DNA of 64,000 bases, taken from positions 62,001 through 126,000 of the forward strand of contig WSUB01000039.1 of NCBI GenBank assembly GCA_019633425.1, read 5' to 3'. The DNA comes from Tulasnella sp. 424 (Eukaryota > Basidiomycota > Agaricomycetes > Cantharellales > Tulasnellaceae). Position numbers and translations under genes: made by a program. Shown here piece by piece: positions 25,925 to 37,359 of this stretch. Under the pieces are notes generated by a model. That model ran no database searches and was not told the origin of the DNA. It worked only from the letters and a program-made list of their open reading frames with translations. Positions within the stretch are counted from its first letter, which is position 1. Every line of letters begins with the position of its first letter.

Positions 25925-27770
25925 TAAAGAGTACACGTCGAGTCATGTCACCACGGACGATCAAGCGAAGCAGGAGGTGGCGTTGGAGGTCCAAGCCGTG
26001 CCACTGGTCGTCTCCACCGATACCGATGCCAACCACCCGGTCCCCCCACCGTCTCTCCACCTCTTAGCAAGCTCGCCGATCACATCGGAAAACACCCCTC
26101 AAAGTCGCAAGCAACCCCGACTCTTTCTCTGTCGACGAGAAGAAGACCGAGAAGGAACATTCTCCAGCTTTGAACTTGCCCAATGTGGCACCGAATAGGT
26201 CGGGCATCGCAGTGCTGTCTGCTCAAGTAAGCGGGCCGATGCCTGATGGTGGTTCACTCGGAGCCTTCAAGTGAGCTCCTTTGACATTTTTCTGCGTATG
26301 GTACTAGACTAATGACGGGATCTTTTTTTATTTATTTTAAATTCGTAGACTGGACTCGGAATCTTCTTCCTCTTTGACCATCGAGCGTTTGCGGGCCTTG
26401 ATTCTTTGCCAGGATACTTCTTCTTCAGCCTCTAGTCCAAGCAAAGCCCACGAATTCGAATGCCGCGCTGTCTGCTCAAGTAAGCGGGTCGGTGGCACCT
26501 CAGACGGGTTTCCTTGGAAAGTTGGGGTACGTTTTCTCGTTTCTTTCTTTCTTCTCATTCTGAGATCAAGGACTGAATGTTAATCTTGGACATTTCCAGG
26601 CTTGAAGGCGAAGCTGCAGGGCCGTCTGCAAAGCACTGACGGATGATCGTCCAGGCGAATATCGACCGCCGGGCCGAGGACCCCAATCGCAAGGGCAGGT
26701 CCGGTGGTCATAAAAGGGGAGCCACCGTTGCTCGTCTGGACACAATTGCCGAAGACGTCTCGGATTCCACCATTCGTTCCGATGCTCCTACTGTTTGTCG
26801 CGATTTCGTCTTCCTCCATCCCTCCTCCTCTTGCCACCACCAACACCGCGATTCAGCCACCGGCTGATGCGGACGAGCCAAGTAATTCGGGGCTTGATCT
26901 GTCTGCTCAAGTAAGCGGGACGGCCCCCAAGACGGGTTTCCTTGGAAAGTTGGGGTACGTTTCTCGTTTTTCCTTGCTTTTCTACTTCTAATCTTCAACT
27001 CAAGGACTTACCTTTTTTTCCCCCCCTAGATCCCGTAGGCTCGAAGTGGAAGCTGCCGTGGCGTCTGCGAGACAATCGCGGATGGTCATTCAAGCCAATA
27101 TCGATTGGATCGAGAAAGGTAATGAACGGCAAAGGTCCAGTAGTCGTAGAAAGGAGCTACCCTTGCTCGTCGGGAAGCTTCTTGTCTGAGTACGATTGCG
27201 GAGGACCTCGAGGATTCTACCGTTTCTTCCAACACCGCTGTCACCGCCACCTCGGCTTCGTCATCCATCCCTACCACCAACACCGCGGCGGAGCCACCGA
27301 CTAATGCGGACGATCACCCCCTTCGGGAGGCTCGCGCGGCTGAAAACGCCGTGGAGAAGAATGAGTTGAAAAAGCTGAAAAGCCTGGTCGTGACCTTTTC
27401 GGACGAGGTTCAAGTCCGGGACCTGCCCATGTCGAAGTGGGAGTCGTTTTACGGACTCGCGAGTACAAGTCGAGATGGTGCTCGGCGGCCGTTATCAGAA
27501 GATGAGTGGAATAGGTTGGAGAAGTATCAAGGTGTGCGGTCGAATCCGAAGGAGGTGGTACGAACACGCCCGGAGACTGCAGCGATGGACGTCGACGTCG
27601 ACGTTGTATTCCAGTCCACGTTCACGCTACCACTGGAAACTCCTCTCATTGGAGCACGAGACCACCCATCCCATAACAACCCCATCGGCAACACTCCGCC
27701 ACTGGCCTTGGACCCCTGGACTGGACTTTATTATTACGTACTTTGTATTCCCCCCTTGCATTTGATGTAA
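25908..27770 (+). CDS. Hypothetical protein with tandemly duplicated exons
   Basis: A candidate start at 25908 overlaps the tail of the previous frame. The segment LSAQVSG followed by a G-F-L-G-K-L-G-like end occurs three times (about 26211-26272, 26467-26525, 26901-26955), each time running into a GT donor. The exon after copies 2 and 3 is also duplicated: EGEAAGPS...MIVQANID (26600) and EVEAAVASARQSRMVIQANI (27040), ending in TIAEDVSDST and TIAEDLEDST. The last exon (about 27200-27770) reads KNELKKLKSLVVTFSDEVQV, MSKWESFYGLAS and a hydrophobic end, and stops at 27770. The middle copy contains stops in the best frame, so it may be decayed. No family recognised; the gene model is tentative. 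Confidence 0.45.
26460..27250 (+). repeat. Direct intragenic duplication, period about 435 bp
   Basis: 26460-26790 and 26895-27250 align over an exon, an intron of about 70 bases and the next exon. Anchor strings: CTGTCTGCTCAAGTAAGCGG, GGTTTCCTTGGAAAGTTGGG, GCCAATATCGA-like and ATTGC(C/G)GA(A/G)GAC. A third, partial copy of the first anchor lies at 26213. Confidence 0.75.
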
Positions 27771-28322
27771 GGCCCCGGCGAAATCTGGGAGCTTTGGAGG
27801 TTTTGTCCCAAGCGCCGTGTTCTCCTTTTTTTATTTTATTTTCTGCATTTCTGCGTTTTCTCGGATCGGCCCTTGGTTTTCTGTATTTATTGGAAATGCA
27901 TCTCTAGATTCTCTTGCTTCTCAAAGTAATAATTAGTATCCCAAATGCCTCTGGGTTCCGCGTGCACGTGCATAAGCCTAAGGGGTTCGTCGCAGGGGCT
28001 TGCGGCAGAGGGAAGCGTTCGTTTTCTACGCGACTCACCTCTCGACGCGACGTCGTTACTTTTCCTTATTCCCCATTAGGTCGTCACGGATGCTAGATCA
28101 CCGTGACGTATACTCAGATCCACGTATCCTTGTTTAGTTATACATTGGATGCCGATCAGAATGATTTAGGGAAGGGTCTAATCTATATGTCGTTTGGAAA
28201 CGCATGAATAGGCGACAACCCTAGATGAGACCTCCTGCTCTGACAATGTAGGGTAAAGTGCATAGATATACAACAAGAAATGAAGTACACTGGGAAAAAC
28301 TTGAATCACGACGTGCGTTATG
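27771..28322. other. Intergenic, about 550 bp, with dispersed repeat
   Basis: Convergent 3' region. Positions 27985-28080 carry copy 2 of the dispersed repeat also seen at 22570-22665. Nothing else seen. Confidence 0.45.
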
Positions 28323-29502
28323 CTAACCCCCACCGCCACTGCAATGTTCTCTCCGCTCCCTGTCACGAAGGTACTTGACATATATTGAGGAGAGTACCAG
28401 GTTCAGGAGATTTTGCTCGAGGGGTTCTAGGATATTCAACATGCCCTGCAAGTATTTGTCAGCCCGCCGCAGTTCCTTCAGAAACATATGATCTGGACGC
28501 TTACTATACCGGTCCAAGAGAACTTTGCTCGAACAAACTTTGCTATGGCTGTTTGATCGGACAGCCTTGTTAACTGGTAGATAAACGAGGGGCCCCAAAA
28601 TTAGCTCGTTATAGATGTCTCGAGAGGCGGGGGAGGGGGGTTGGAACTCACAGTGATATCTCCCGTCCAAAGTTCCGTCTTGCACGAGTAGCGAACTCCC
28701 TCGAAATCGTCGAGCGTTCTTTGTCTGCATTGGAAACACAGGATGATCAGCACCGTGTAGCCATAAGTGTACTGTGATCCCTACACGCTCCACCACGGGT
28801 TCAAGCCTTCCACTTTATGCATTATCGCATGTTGGGAGGCGCCGTCTGTCTGGGTATAGGTGGAAGTAGTCCCAAAGCAAGCTGAACACGAAATTTGGTC
28901 GTCAGACCATGCCGCTTATTCAAAACAGACGAAACACCCTTACTTTCCGTTTGAAAGTCCATGACCTTCCTCGCATGGGAATATTCATCGTCGTCCCCCG
29001 GCCCCTCGAACAACGCGTACGTCTTACCAGTCACTTTCCTTATGCAATGCGTTGGAGGGATCACGGCAGGATCTATTACATGGAATCCAGCAAATTCTCC
29101 ACTGCTTGAACCGTTCTTCGAATCCAAGGTTGAGCCCCGAACTACTGCAGTGATTGGGTTGAACGTGGGGGAGGCATCGACTATCAAGGAAGACGATTTC
29201 CTAGGGTGATTGCTAGAAGAGGACGGCGATAGAGCCCAGACCCGCGCATTTTTTCTCCAGCCATCGCGTTGGAGCTGGTATGTAGTAGGTGGAACTAGGC
29301 GGTTTAAAGATTTCGATGCTGGCGTGAACGGTTGACCAAGTTCAGCCAGAGGTAGTTTGACATCGAATTCGAATGCAGTCGAGGAGTCGAATGAAGGGGA
29401 CTCCATCTCGAGGACAGGTGAATCCCGGGGGGATGGGGAATCGATATCGGTGCTGTGGGTCGCAGTACTTATCCGCGCAGCGAAGGGGCTGCGCAGCGGC
29501 AA
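28323..29502 (-). CDS. DUF6593-like protein, paralogue 1 of 3
   Basis: Start at 29502. A Ser/Pro-rich N-terminus leads to LVPPTTYQLQRDGWRKNARV, ASPTFNPITAV, CIRKVTGKTYALFEGPGDDD and KVMDFQTESK (28960). Smaller exons follow (RTLDDFEGVRYSCKTELW..GDIT, about 28730-28650). The last exon reads NILEPLEQNLLNLVLSSIYV then K-Y-L-R-D-R-E-R and a Gly-rich end, with the stop at 28323. The C-terminal pattern LLxLxLSxIYVKYxxDRER plus glycines, and an R-x-F/L-D-D...Y-x-C/W strand before it, resemble DUF6593, a basidiomycete family of tubby/scramblase-like fold and unknown function. Part of the region between 28640 and 28450 is not open in one frame, so exon joins are uncertain. Confidence 0.6.
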
Positions 29503-30250
29503 CTGAATTCCTCGGCTGCGATGGAGTCACGAGGTACACTAATAAAAATGGAAATGGTGAGATCAAATCTCAGGTCCTAATATATAATAACAGCTTGCGG
29601 GCATCTCCGTATTCTTAGATCACTGGGAATGAAGAGTTCATGACTTGACCTTGGTGTTTTGTTGTGTTTGCTTCCCGGGCAATCGGGGAAGTTGCCTGAC
29701 CCGGCAGCGTCGCGACCTTTCTCTTACCTCCATCACCTCTATCCACTCAATATTTAGTAGCAATGAATTGTGCGCATTCCTTCAGAGCGCTGGGGTACGG
29801 TGATTGCGACTTTACATCAGGATCGCCCATGCTGTCTCTAACAACCCGCAATCGATTCGTCTTCCGTGCCACCGTGTAGCTTCTGTAGTGTGTTTTTGAC
29901 TTAACTAAATGCTGGTGTCTTAATAGAATTACACTACCTTACGTGCAATACCTGTTGGGTGTTTGCATACCGGTCGCCGGCCACGTGATCTCAATTCCGC
30001 CCCCGGGGTTGCATCCCCAACAGTGAGTCGCGGTTCCCGAGACGCATCAAACAGTATACATTTTCTGGCTCAATAATCTGGTGGATTTATGCTTCCTAGA
30101 GGATGAAACGTATGTGGCATTACTTCAAGGTTTGCCCGGGAGCGGGGCGGTCTATTCTCCCGGAGTCGATACTACAGCTTCAAGGTGCATTTTCTCGGAG
30201 CTCAAAGAGACAAGATCCGCGTTTAGTAGAAGACCCTGTTCGGTTTCAAA
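29503..30250. promoter_or_regulatory. Divergent intergenic, about 750 bp
   Basis: Between the 5' ends of a minus-strand and a plus-strand gene. GC-rich stretch CCGCCCCCGGGG at 29997-30008. No gene seen. Confidence 0.4.
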
Positions 30251-30958
30251 ATGGACTTCCTTCGTGATCCGTTGACCTCTTATCAAGCTCTTCTCAACCA
30301 CAACCCAGCCGAGCAGATGTCCTCGAAAACTGCAACAACACTCCCGAAAGGAAAGAAGCGGAATATCGAGGAAGTCGAAACGTCTCCGGGCAAAGGCTCT
30401 AAAAAGGCAAAATCAGACGCCCACCAAGACCTCCACAGCAGATACCGAAATATCGAAGACTTTTCCGAGGCTGATTGGAGCACAGAGTCGGAGGCTGATT
30501 CTGCAGAATATATCTCTGACGAGGGCAGCGTAGACGACGATGACAACCTCACCCTGCACTGGACCGTCCAACAACGGCTGGACGAGATCACCGACATGCT
30601 CCACGATAGGAGGCTGACGCATTGGTACCTCAAAATGATAGCAGAAGGGTTGGGGACTTGGTGCCGTGGGGGAAGAAACGCGGATATCGCAGAAGGCTTG
30701 ATTGGCCATGTGGAATACTTAGCGCAGAATGGGAGCAGACTCCGAGACGAGCTATCCGTTGTCAGGGGGGTATGCGAAATGTTCAGCGGTGGAAGTTGCG
30801 CGTTTGACGATGAGGAGGACGTGGAAAGAGAAGAAGATGCAGACGGATATGGAGCCGAAGATGAAGACGAAGACGACGATGACGATGAAGACGATGACGA
30901 TGAAGACGACGACACCGAAGATGAGGATTTTTCTGACTCAGACGTGGCCGAGGAGTGA
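30251..30958 (+). CDS. Nuclear-type protein with acidic C-terminal tail
   Basis: A single intronless frame of 235 codons; a second Met at codon 23 (30317) is an alternative start. Seen: a basic, Lys-rich segment with a likely nuclear localisation signal (GKKRNIEEVE, GKGSKKAKSD; 30350-30415), a helical middle part (VQQRLDEITDMLHDRRLTHW) and a tail of almost pure Asp/Glu (about 30800-30957). Such acidic tails occur in histone-binding and nucleolar proteins; a chromatin role is inference only. The GA-rich strand of the tail is nearly uninterrupted for 150 bases and produces a long poly-Ser shadow frame on the minus strand. Confidence 0.7.
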   Translation: MDFLRDPLTSYQALLNHNPAEQMSSKTATTLPKGKKRNIEEVETSPGKGSKKAKSDAHQDLHSRYRNIEDFSEADWSTESEADSAEYISDEGSVDDDDNLTLHWTVQQRLDEITDMLHDRRLTHWYLKMIAEGLGTWCRGGRNADIAEGLIGHVEYLAQNGSRLRDELSVVRGVCEMFSGGSCAFDDEEDVEREEDADGYGAEDEDEDDDDDEDDDDEDDDTEDEDFSDSDVAEE

Positions 30959-31289
30959 AGTCGACCTAATCGTGTATCCACTCCGCATGTTCCCCGTTTC
31001 TTGTTACCCCAACCGCCCTCGTATCTGATTAACCATGTTGAAGATATATGTGTGTGTATGCATCGCACATGGCGTACTGAATATGCCCAAGCGTGCTGGC
31101 AGAGATTTGAGGTGGACTGAAAAGTGCGGATGATCAAACGTCGTGATGCCGAGAGCCATATTGGTGAACTTTGGTGGGGTGGGGGGAGAATCTGGAGATC
31201 GATAGACTACAGTAATCCTAGGCTATGTCCAGAGCGTAAAATCGTTGTGAGGATATCCAAGTGCTACATAAAAGGAAGGGTATTGCAAC
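30959..31289. other. Convergent 3' intergenic, 330 bp
   Basis: No gene seen. Confidence 0.4.
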
Positions 31290-32371
31290 TCATTCCTCCA
31301 AACGACGATGACCATGGTTGTTGGAATGCCTCCGGCGCTCTCGGTCAACAATGTACTTGATGTATATAGCTGACAAAATTAAGTGCAATAGATCTTGTGA
31401 GATAGGTTCGACGACTTGAAGCATCCCCTAGAACAAAAGGTAAGCTCACGGTATCCAAGGCATAAGGAGGAGGAAGATCGTTACAAGGAGTCCCCAATCG
31501 AATTTAAACCTGGGAAGGATAAGGCGCGCTATTACTACATCATCAGATAGCCTTTTCAACTATTTTGTTGATAGAGGTGTTGTAAGAGCTAAGCCGTGGC
31601 AAGGGAACACAAGATTATGACGCACGGTGATGTCCCCCGTACACCAGGATGTTTTACATGAATACCGGACGCCATCAAAGTCATCCAATGTTCTCTGACT
31701 AGAATGGAAGAGTATATCAGAGAAACTGGACCTAGATATTTTGAGGTATCTTGACGACTCACATACTGAACCAAGTGGCTTGAAACATCACCCCATGTCG
31801 TGACGGATCGTCAGGTTTGTTATAGACCGACGTAGTTCCCCACCAAGCTGAAGAACAAGCACAGTTTTTAGCGAGTACTACGTCTGTAGGAATACCTCTA
31901 GTCGAACCTACATTCGGTTTGGAAGTCTATGACCCTTTTGTCATCGTTCGACTCGGGTTGATCCGGTGGCCCCTCGGAGAGTGCATACCACCTCCACCCC
32001 GTTCTGCGTATGAAATGCGAGGGAGGCGTCGCGAAGATATCCTTTGCTCCGAGTCCGTTGATGTCACCACCGCTGAATTCACCATCCTCTGAGTACCCGC
32101 CAAGACTGCGAAGCAAGGTGGCGAAAGGATTGCATGTTGGCGAGTCGCCGTCTGCCCAAAAGGATTCTTTCTTAGAAGCAGAAGAGTCCAAAGGTACGTT
32201 CCAAATGTGAACGGTGCTGCCCCAGCCCTCGTAGCGATAATGGTATGTTGCGGGAGGGACCAGGGGTTGTTCAGTTGACATTGAAGGTGAGGGCCGATAC
32301 TCCTTGGGGTGGGACGTAGGAACCGGCCCAGAGTAGCATGCGGTGGAGGTTTCTGAAATTATAGAGTCCAT
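31290..32371 (-). CDS. DUF6593-like protein, paralogue 2 of 3
   Basis: Start MDSIISETSTACYSG at 32371. Then LVPPATYHYRYEGWGSTVHI, SPTCNPFATLLRSLGG, FIRRTGWRWYALSEGPPDQP and KRVIDFQTECRF (31915). After introns come RTLDDFDGVRYSCKTSWCTG (about 31690) and a strand VVIARLILPRFKFDWGL (about 31530). The last exon, MLQVVEPISQDLLHLILSAI followed by Y-I-K-Y-I-V-D-R-E-R-R-R, stops at 31290. All segments align in order with the neighbouring paralogues. The core V-x-A-R-F/L-x-x-x and the C-terminal I-Y-(I/V)-K-Y-x-x-D-R-E-R are the DUF6593-like features. Confidence 0.65.
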
Positions 32372-32756
32372 TCGATCAACCGAAAAGCTTGCAAGAGTGT
32401 GTGTAATGAATGGGGTAAGGTGTGGCTTGAAGCGGTACTCTCGCTAAAAGTGGGATCCGCAGTAATCGATCCCGCGAGGTTTTAAGGACTTTGGGGTCGC
32501 GGTATTCAGTCCTTGTGTTCTAATTTAAGGGATTTGGTTCGCTACAGAGATAAATAGTAGATGAGGGAACGTGAGGTGGTGGTGAAAGCTAACAGGAGAA
32601 CTATCCGTTACGTCCGCTAATCGCCGTGAACAAGAGTTGGACAGGGTCACGACCCAGAACTGAGAATATATATAAAATGGAATAAGGGCATTAAGAGGTG
32701 GGAGTGCTGCCGTAACCATAACCAACGTTGCATATAAGAAAGGCGAGGGGACAGAG
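32372..32756. promoter_or_regulatory. Upstream region between paralogues 2 and 3
   Basis: 385 bases holding the promoter of paralogue 2 and the 3' end of paralogue 3 (both minus strand). No additional gene seen. Confidence 0.45.
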
Positions 32757-33817
32757 TTAGCTCCAACCCTCGGTTCGATGACCTCCTTTGTTCCTCATCG
32801 AGAGGTACTTGACATACATCGCACAGAAGATAAGGTCTAGCAAATCCTCTTGTACTGGCTGGAGGACTTGCAGTGTACCCTAAGTGCACGTGTGAGCTCC
32901 GACAATTGGACGCATGAGACAAGTCGAGCGCTTACTACGAGGCCCCAGATTAACTTGAACTTCCCGGGGATGAAGCGCGCCACGACCGTATTATCTGAGA
33001 GCCGTGTCAGCTACGTGGTTTGAATGTTCTCATGTTAGAGACGTCGGTTCGCTATGCAGGGTTATATATTCCAACGCACGATGATGTCTTCCGAGCAAAA
33101 TACCGTGCTGCAGGAATATCGGGTGTTGTCGAAGTCGTCAAGCGTTCTCTGGCTACAGAAGATGAAAATCAGAGCTTATCATAATATATCATCTGGAGTA
33201 CCACGAAGCTTACATGCTCCACCATGGATTAAGGCCGTTCGCTTTCCACAACAGAGCGCGCCGTGAAGGGTCTTTTGTCATGGCGAAGGTCGACGTCGTC
33301 CCTAACCAAGCTGAAGAACCCGCCTCCGCATCAGCATCCAGCAAGAGATTAGTGGTTATTTACGATACTTACCTTCGATTTCAAATTCTAGGATCTTCGT
33401 CGCGTCATTAGACTCCGACCGGTCGCTTGGACTGTCGGACAATGCGAACGTTCTCATCCCGGTTCGCCGAATGAAGCGAACAGGCGAGGTAGACGGATCG
33501 TCCAAGACGTCAACTATTCCAAAGTAGCTTCCAATCTGTCCATAACTTGTCGAGCCGCAGCCGAGCCTTCCACAAAGAGAAGTGAATGGATTGCAGGCCG
33601 GTTCGGAGCCGTCGCTAATTAACGGAGAGGTTTCTTGATTCGGGTTCGATGGCGAGGGTGAAGATACTGCCACTATACGTGCATCATCCCACCAGCCCGA
33701 ACGAAGATATTGATATGTTGTAGGTGGAACGGGGGGTTGTGCCAGAGACATCGGGGCTGATGCCAAATACTTCATGGCGGGCGGCTTCACGCTAGCGGTC
33801 GACGCAAATTCTGTCAA
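32757..33817 (-). CDS. DUF6593-like protein, paralogue 3 of 3
   Basis: Start MTEFASTASVKPPAMKYLA at 33817, then PPVPPTTYQYLRSGWWDDAR, ACNPFTSLCGRLGCGS, PVRFIRRTGMRTFALSDSPS and ILEFEIEGK (33370). After introns: RTLDDFDNTRYSC (about 33140), VVARFIPGKFKLIWGLV (about 32985-32935) and LQVLQPVQEDLLDLIFCAMY then V-K-Y-L-S, stop at 32757. This copy gives the clearest view of the domain: a tubby-like strand order with V-A-R-F in the middle and the hydrophobic C-terminal helix. It is transcribed in the same direction as paralogue 2, about 385 bases upstream of it, which fits tandem duplication. Confidence 0.65.
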
Positions 33818-34664
33818 AATACTCGCTGGTGGGAAGGTCGTATCTGAAGGATAGGCTGATTTGCGGAAGCTAGGGGTTTTGTATGCATGAGGTGCCGTGC
33901 CGTTGCGAATGATCGGCCGCGAATCCTTCGGCTAGGAGGTGGTCACGGGATCTGCTCCTAAACTTGCCAAGAAGGTCCCATCTCGCTTCTTGTCCATTCA
34001 GCCGGTATCAAAGATCTGGGCTGCTATTACCAAAGTCGATGCGAGTCCCCCGGGCTTCGAAACCCGCTGGAAGACAGGAAGACTGCGGCTCGCAGTTAAT
34101 CTTGTCGAACTCAATCTGATGAATAGATAGCGAAGCCTCTGCTATGTAATGCCTCCCACCAGTACTCCTGAAAGCTGCGTACCCAAAATCACGGTAGAGT
34201 CGAGGTTACTGGGAAGATCCCCGGGTTCCCATGAGCCTATCAGTGGAGGCTTCAACATAGGCGGCAGACGGAACTTGACGAGGACATTGAAGGCAGCAAG
34301 AAAGAAGGGAGTAAGGCTTTGTGGCTCGAGAATGGATGGCGATTTACCTTTGTGAAATACTGTGGCATCATCCTTCGGGTCCACGATGAATGGCTCGGGA
34401 ACCCGCCTTAAAAGACACATCTCGGTGGACTGCAAAGTAACCTCCCTCGATCTTCAACATTTTTATTAAAGCTTGCTCCCTCGCACTCTATCAGGCATTT
34501 AAAGTTTAATCCGGTAAGGTCAAATTACAGCGTGGAGCAGGAACGCTGGAGCAAGTCCGAGCGCCTTCGAATATTCTTCGTAGGGGGGCTCCGACTTGAG
34601 AGAAGGCAAACTCTTTGATCATCGCGTGCGCGCAGTGAAGAGAGGTGCGATCACAGAAAAGAAT
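33818..34664. other. Intergenic, about 850 bp
   Basis: Contains short frames on both strands, the best being minus 34142-34435 (97 codons, with PFFLAAFNVLVKFRLPPML). No family likeness; I would not call a gene. Confidence 0.35.
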
Positions 34665-35240
34665 ATTTATTCGACAGATTATCAAAGTACATGAAAGACA
34701 GACAGGATCGCAAGACAAACGCGGTTAGCCGGCCTCTTCGTCGATCGACGGAAGAGGTCCGTTGCCCAGGACTCGCCACGAGGAGGCCCGCGTCAAAAAG
34801 AGTCCCAAATAATAGACCGAGCTCTCCAGGTCTCAAGGGGAGTCCTGGGGGCTTGTGGTCTACGGGGATCGCAACGCCTCTGGAGAGCGCGAGGGCAGTC
34901 GCGAGCGGACCAGACACGCCGAACCCGTCCAGCCCCCCAAAAGAACACGGTCCACAATAAACAGTCGCAAATACAAAAAGTACCGCGACCGCGTGGTGGC
35001 GGGTTACCCCAGTGTCTCGATACAAGATCGAGCATGTTGTAGCCCACGACATCGGACGCACCACGACCGTCCTTGACGCCTAGACCCCCGGGAGAATAAG
35101 GACCAGACCGAATTTACCAAGTACTACTAGACGAGCTAGCATTACGGTCCGGCAAACGGCGGTGAAACCCTTGTCCGGCCATTGCAGTATCTTGAGGAAA
35201 ATCTAAGCCAAGCCCGAGCATGACTGAGAAACCCGCATCA
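34665..35240 (-). repeat. Segmental direct duplication, copy A
   Basis: Aligns with 35340-35885 at an offset of about 680 bases. Shared strings include CGCGGTTAGCCGG (34720), GTTGCCCAGGACTCGCCACG (34762), GGCCCGCGTC and, at the far end, AAGCC(A/G)AGCCCGAGCATGACT. On the minus strand both copies show a related hydrophobic frame (FGVSGPLATALALSRGVAIP here), so the unit may derive from a small gene. Coding status unknown. Confidence 0.65.
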
Positions 35241-35339
35241 TTAGAATTTGGTTCGACCGCGGTCGAACGCCTCTGAGACTTACCCGGAAACTCGAGGTGG
35301 GCCACTGGGGAAAGGAAAATCGACAACCCTAGACGAAGA

Positions 35340-35885
35340 AGATTATTCATCAGACTATCGAAGCGCACGGAACACAGCTAGACAAACTCTCAATCCAAGA
35401 CGCGGTTAGCCGGTCTCTTTCGCCGACGGAGAAAGAGGGCCGTTGCCCAGGACTCGCCACGTGGAGGCCCGCGTCGAGAGTCCTAAAAGAGAAAGTTCCA
35501 AGGGGAATCCTAGGGGCTTATGGGCCGATGGAGACAGCAACGCGTCTGGAAAAGACCAGAGCAGTCGTGAGTTGACCAAAAATGCCGGATTCCGCTGGTC
35601 TCTCCGAAGAAAAGCTAGATCAATGAGAGACGGTCGCAATACATAAGGTATGGCGACTGTAATGGGGGCGGGTTTGCGTTGTGCCTTGTAAACAGCGGAC
35701 ACGGTGTGGCCAACAGGACGCTCCATTGCCGCCCTTGGTAGTGACGCCGGCCCCCGGGATAACAAGGCCCAAATACCGTTCAATTGTTGCCAGGCACGAA
35801 CCATTCAGCAGACGGCGGGGACATCCTTGTGCAGTCATCGTGAAGGGAAGCTTAAGCCGAGCCCGAGCATGACTAGCGAAGCAGG
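35340..35885 (-). repeat. Segmental direct duplication, copy B
   Basis: Partner of copy A. The minus-strand frame reads SGIFGQLTTALVFSRRVAVS at the position equivalent to copy A but has an in-frame TGA shortly upstream, so at least this copy is not an intact gene in that frame. About 300 bases further upstream on the minus strand a TATA box (CGTATATAAGACG, about 36194-36206) and a CT-rich leader (36090-36180) suggest a real promoter pointing into this unit. Confidence 0.6.
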
Positions 35886-37359
35886 ACGTGTGGTTAGAGT
35901 CTAATCTCGCGGAAAGGTCTAAAACAACTTGGACTGACCCGAGTGCCCAAGATCGGCCACTGGTGCGCATGCGCGCCGACGAAGGCGAGTCGAATGGCCT
36001 GGCACCGGTTGGAACGACGGTGTTGATAGCGTCGAAACTGACACTGGAAGTCTGCTTGCGGTAGAGAAGTAGAGAGGGGAGGCATGCTCGGCGACGGAGT
36101 GGATTAAGAGAAGGGGGAGAAGCAGTAGAGGACGGGGGGAAAGGAAGGAAAGGAGGGAGAGGGGTGTGGTTGGAACGACAGGTCGACTCGTCGTCTTATA
36201 TACGTTTTGGGTCCAAATGTTTGTCGTCATTTACTACGTGGCCGATGGCTTGGCCGAACCCTTATCCGCTGTGACTCTTTCTGATTCCGCCGTTTGTATT
36301 GAATGGTGGATTGCCCGGTTACACCCGAGGTAGACCACACCGTTCCCTCACTATTTTGTTTATCATTTTACTTTTCGTTGTAAATCCCGAAATCTCAACG
36401 TCGATACCTATGTATCGGCGGCCCAAACCCGAGTTTCAGAAAATACGCGTGACGTCATCTTGTCCTTCTACTCAAACACCCCTGTCAACCCGTTGGCGAT
36501 CACCCCCAAAGCTGTCTTCCTAGCGGTCCAGGGTACGAAAACTGGCTTTGTCGTTGAATCTATTTAGGGAATGCCCATGTACCCACATTGTTGCTTGGTA
36601 CCGCTCGGGACTTTACCTTCCGCTTGGCAATCCAATTGCAGGGAAGTTTGCAGTAAGTCCGTTCATGGTTGCCTTTCTCTTTACCTTTTCCTCGTTGCAT
36701 ATCCTCCACTTCTATGATCGTCCTTTGTTGCAACGTCGATTTTGTTGACTGTTTGCTCCTTGTTTTTGGTCCATGTATTCCGTCCTTGTTGAAATGACCG
36801 TTTTGAATACAAGAATGCATTTTGTCCCCAACACTTTCGGCCTACGCCCGCCGACTACAGTGGTGAACGACCCCTCTGAGCCCATCTTCGAGCAAAGTGT
36901 ATATTATATTAAGGTACTTGGGATAGTCCTGAAAGGCCCTGAGAAGAGTGTTCATCAGCTTGCCTGATTTCCCATGAACATAATTCCGGAGGTATCACGC
37001 CTGACTTGAGAGGCTAATGCATAAGGGGAGGTCGATAATACAATGTACATAATCTGAACACCGTGACGCAGCGGATGCGTGCTAGTGGGAAATGACCGCC
37101 CGTGTCCAAGACATATTTGAATTCAGAAAATATACGTAGCTCTCTCAGCGGAAATCAGGTCGATTAGGACATTTTAGCAGGGAATAATCGCATCGTGTTC
37201 GGGCTTTCGAAGCATCTGGTCTGCGGTTTCTCACGAATCGCCACCGTGTTCCGAATCAGAACATTACCGCTCAGGCTCTCCCCTTGTGTTGCCAGCGAAC
37301 TACCGAAGTGACTATCTCGAGCTCTCACATAGTTAATTATTGGCCAACAGAACTAACGC
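35886..37359. other. Intergenic, about 1.5 kb
   Basis: 35890-36210 appears to be a minus-strand promoter and leader for the duplicated unit (TATA at about 36200). 36230-37359 holds no recognisable gene and contains the promoter of the importin-like gene. Confidence 0.4.

Noticed and set aside
30283..31137. Long minus-strand frame rich in serine
   Set aside because: It is the antisense of the Asp/Glu codon tract of the plus-strand gene; poly-Ser arises from reading GA-rich DNA backwards.
35620..35970. Hydrophobin candidate (LGLVIPGAGV-like stretch, minus strand)
   Set aside because: The eight-cysteine spacing of hydrophobins (C..CC..C..C..CC..C) is absent in every frame of both duplicated units.
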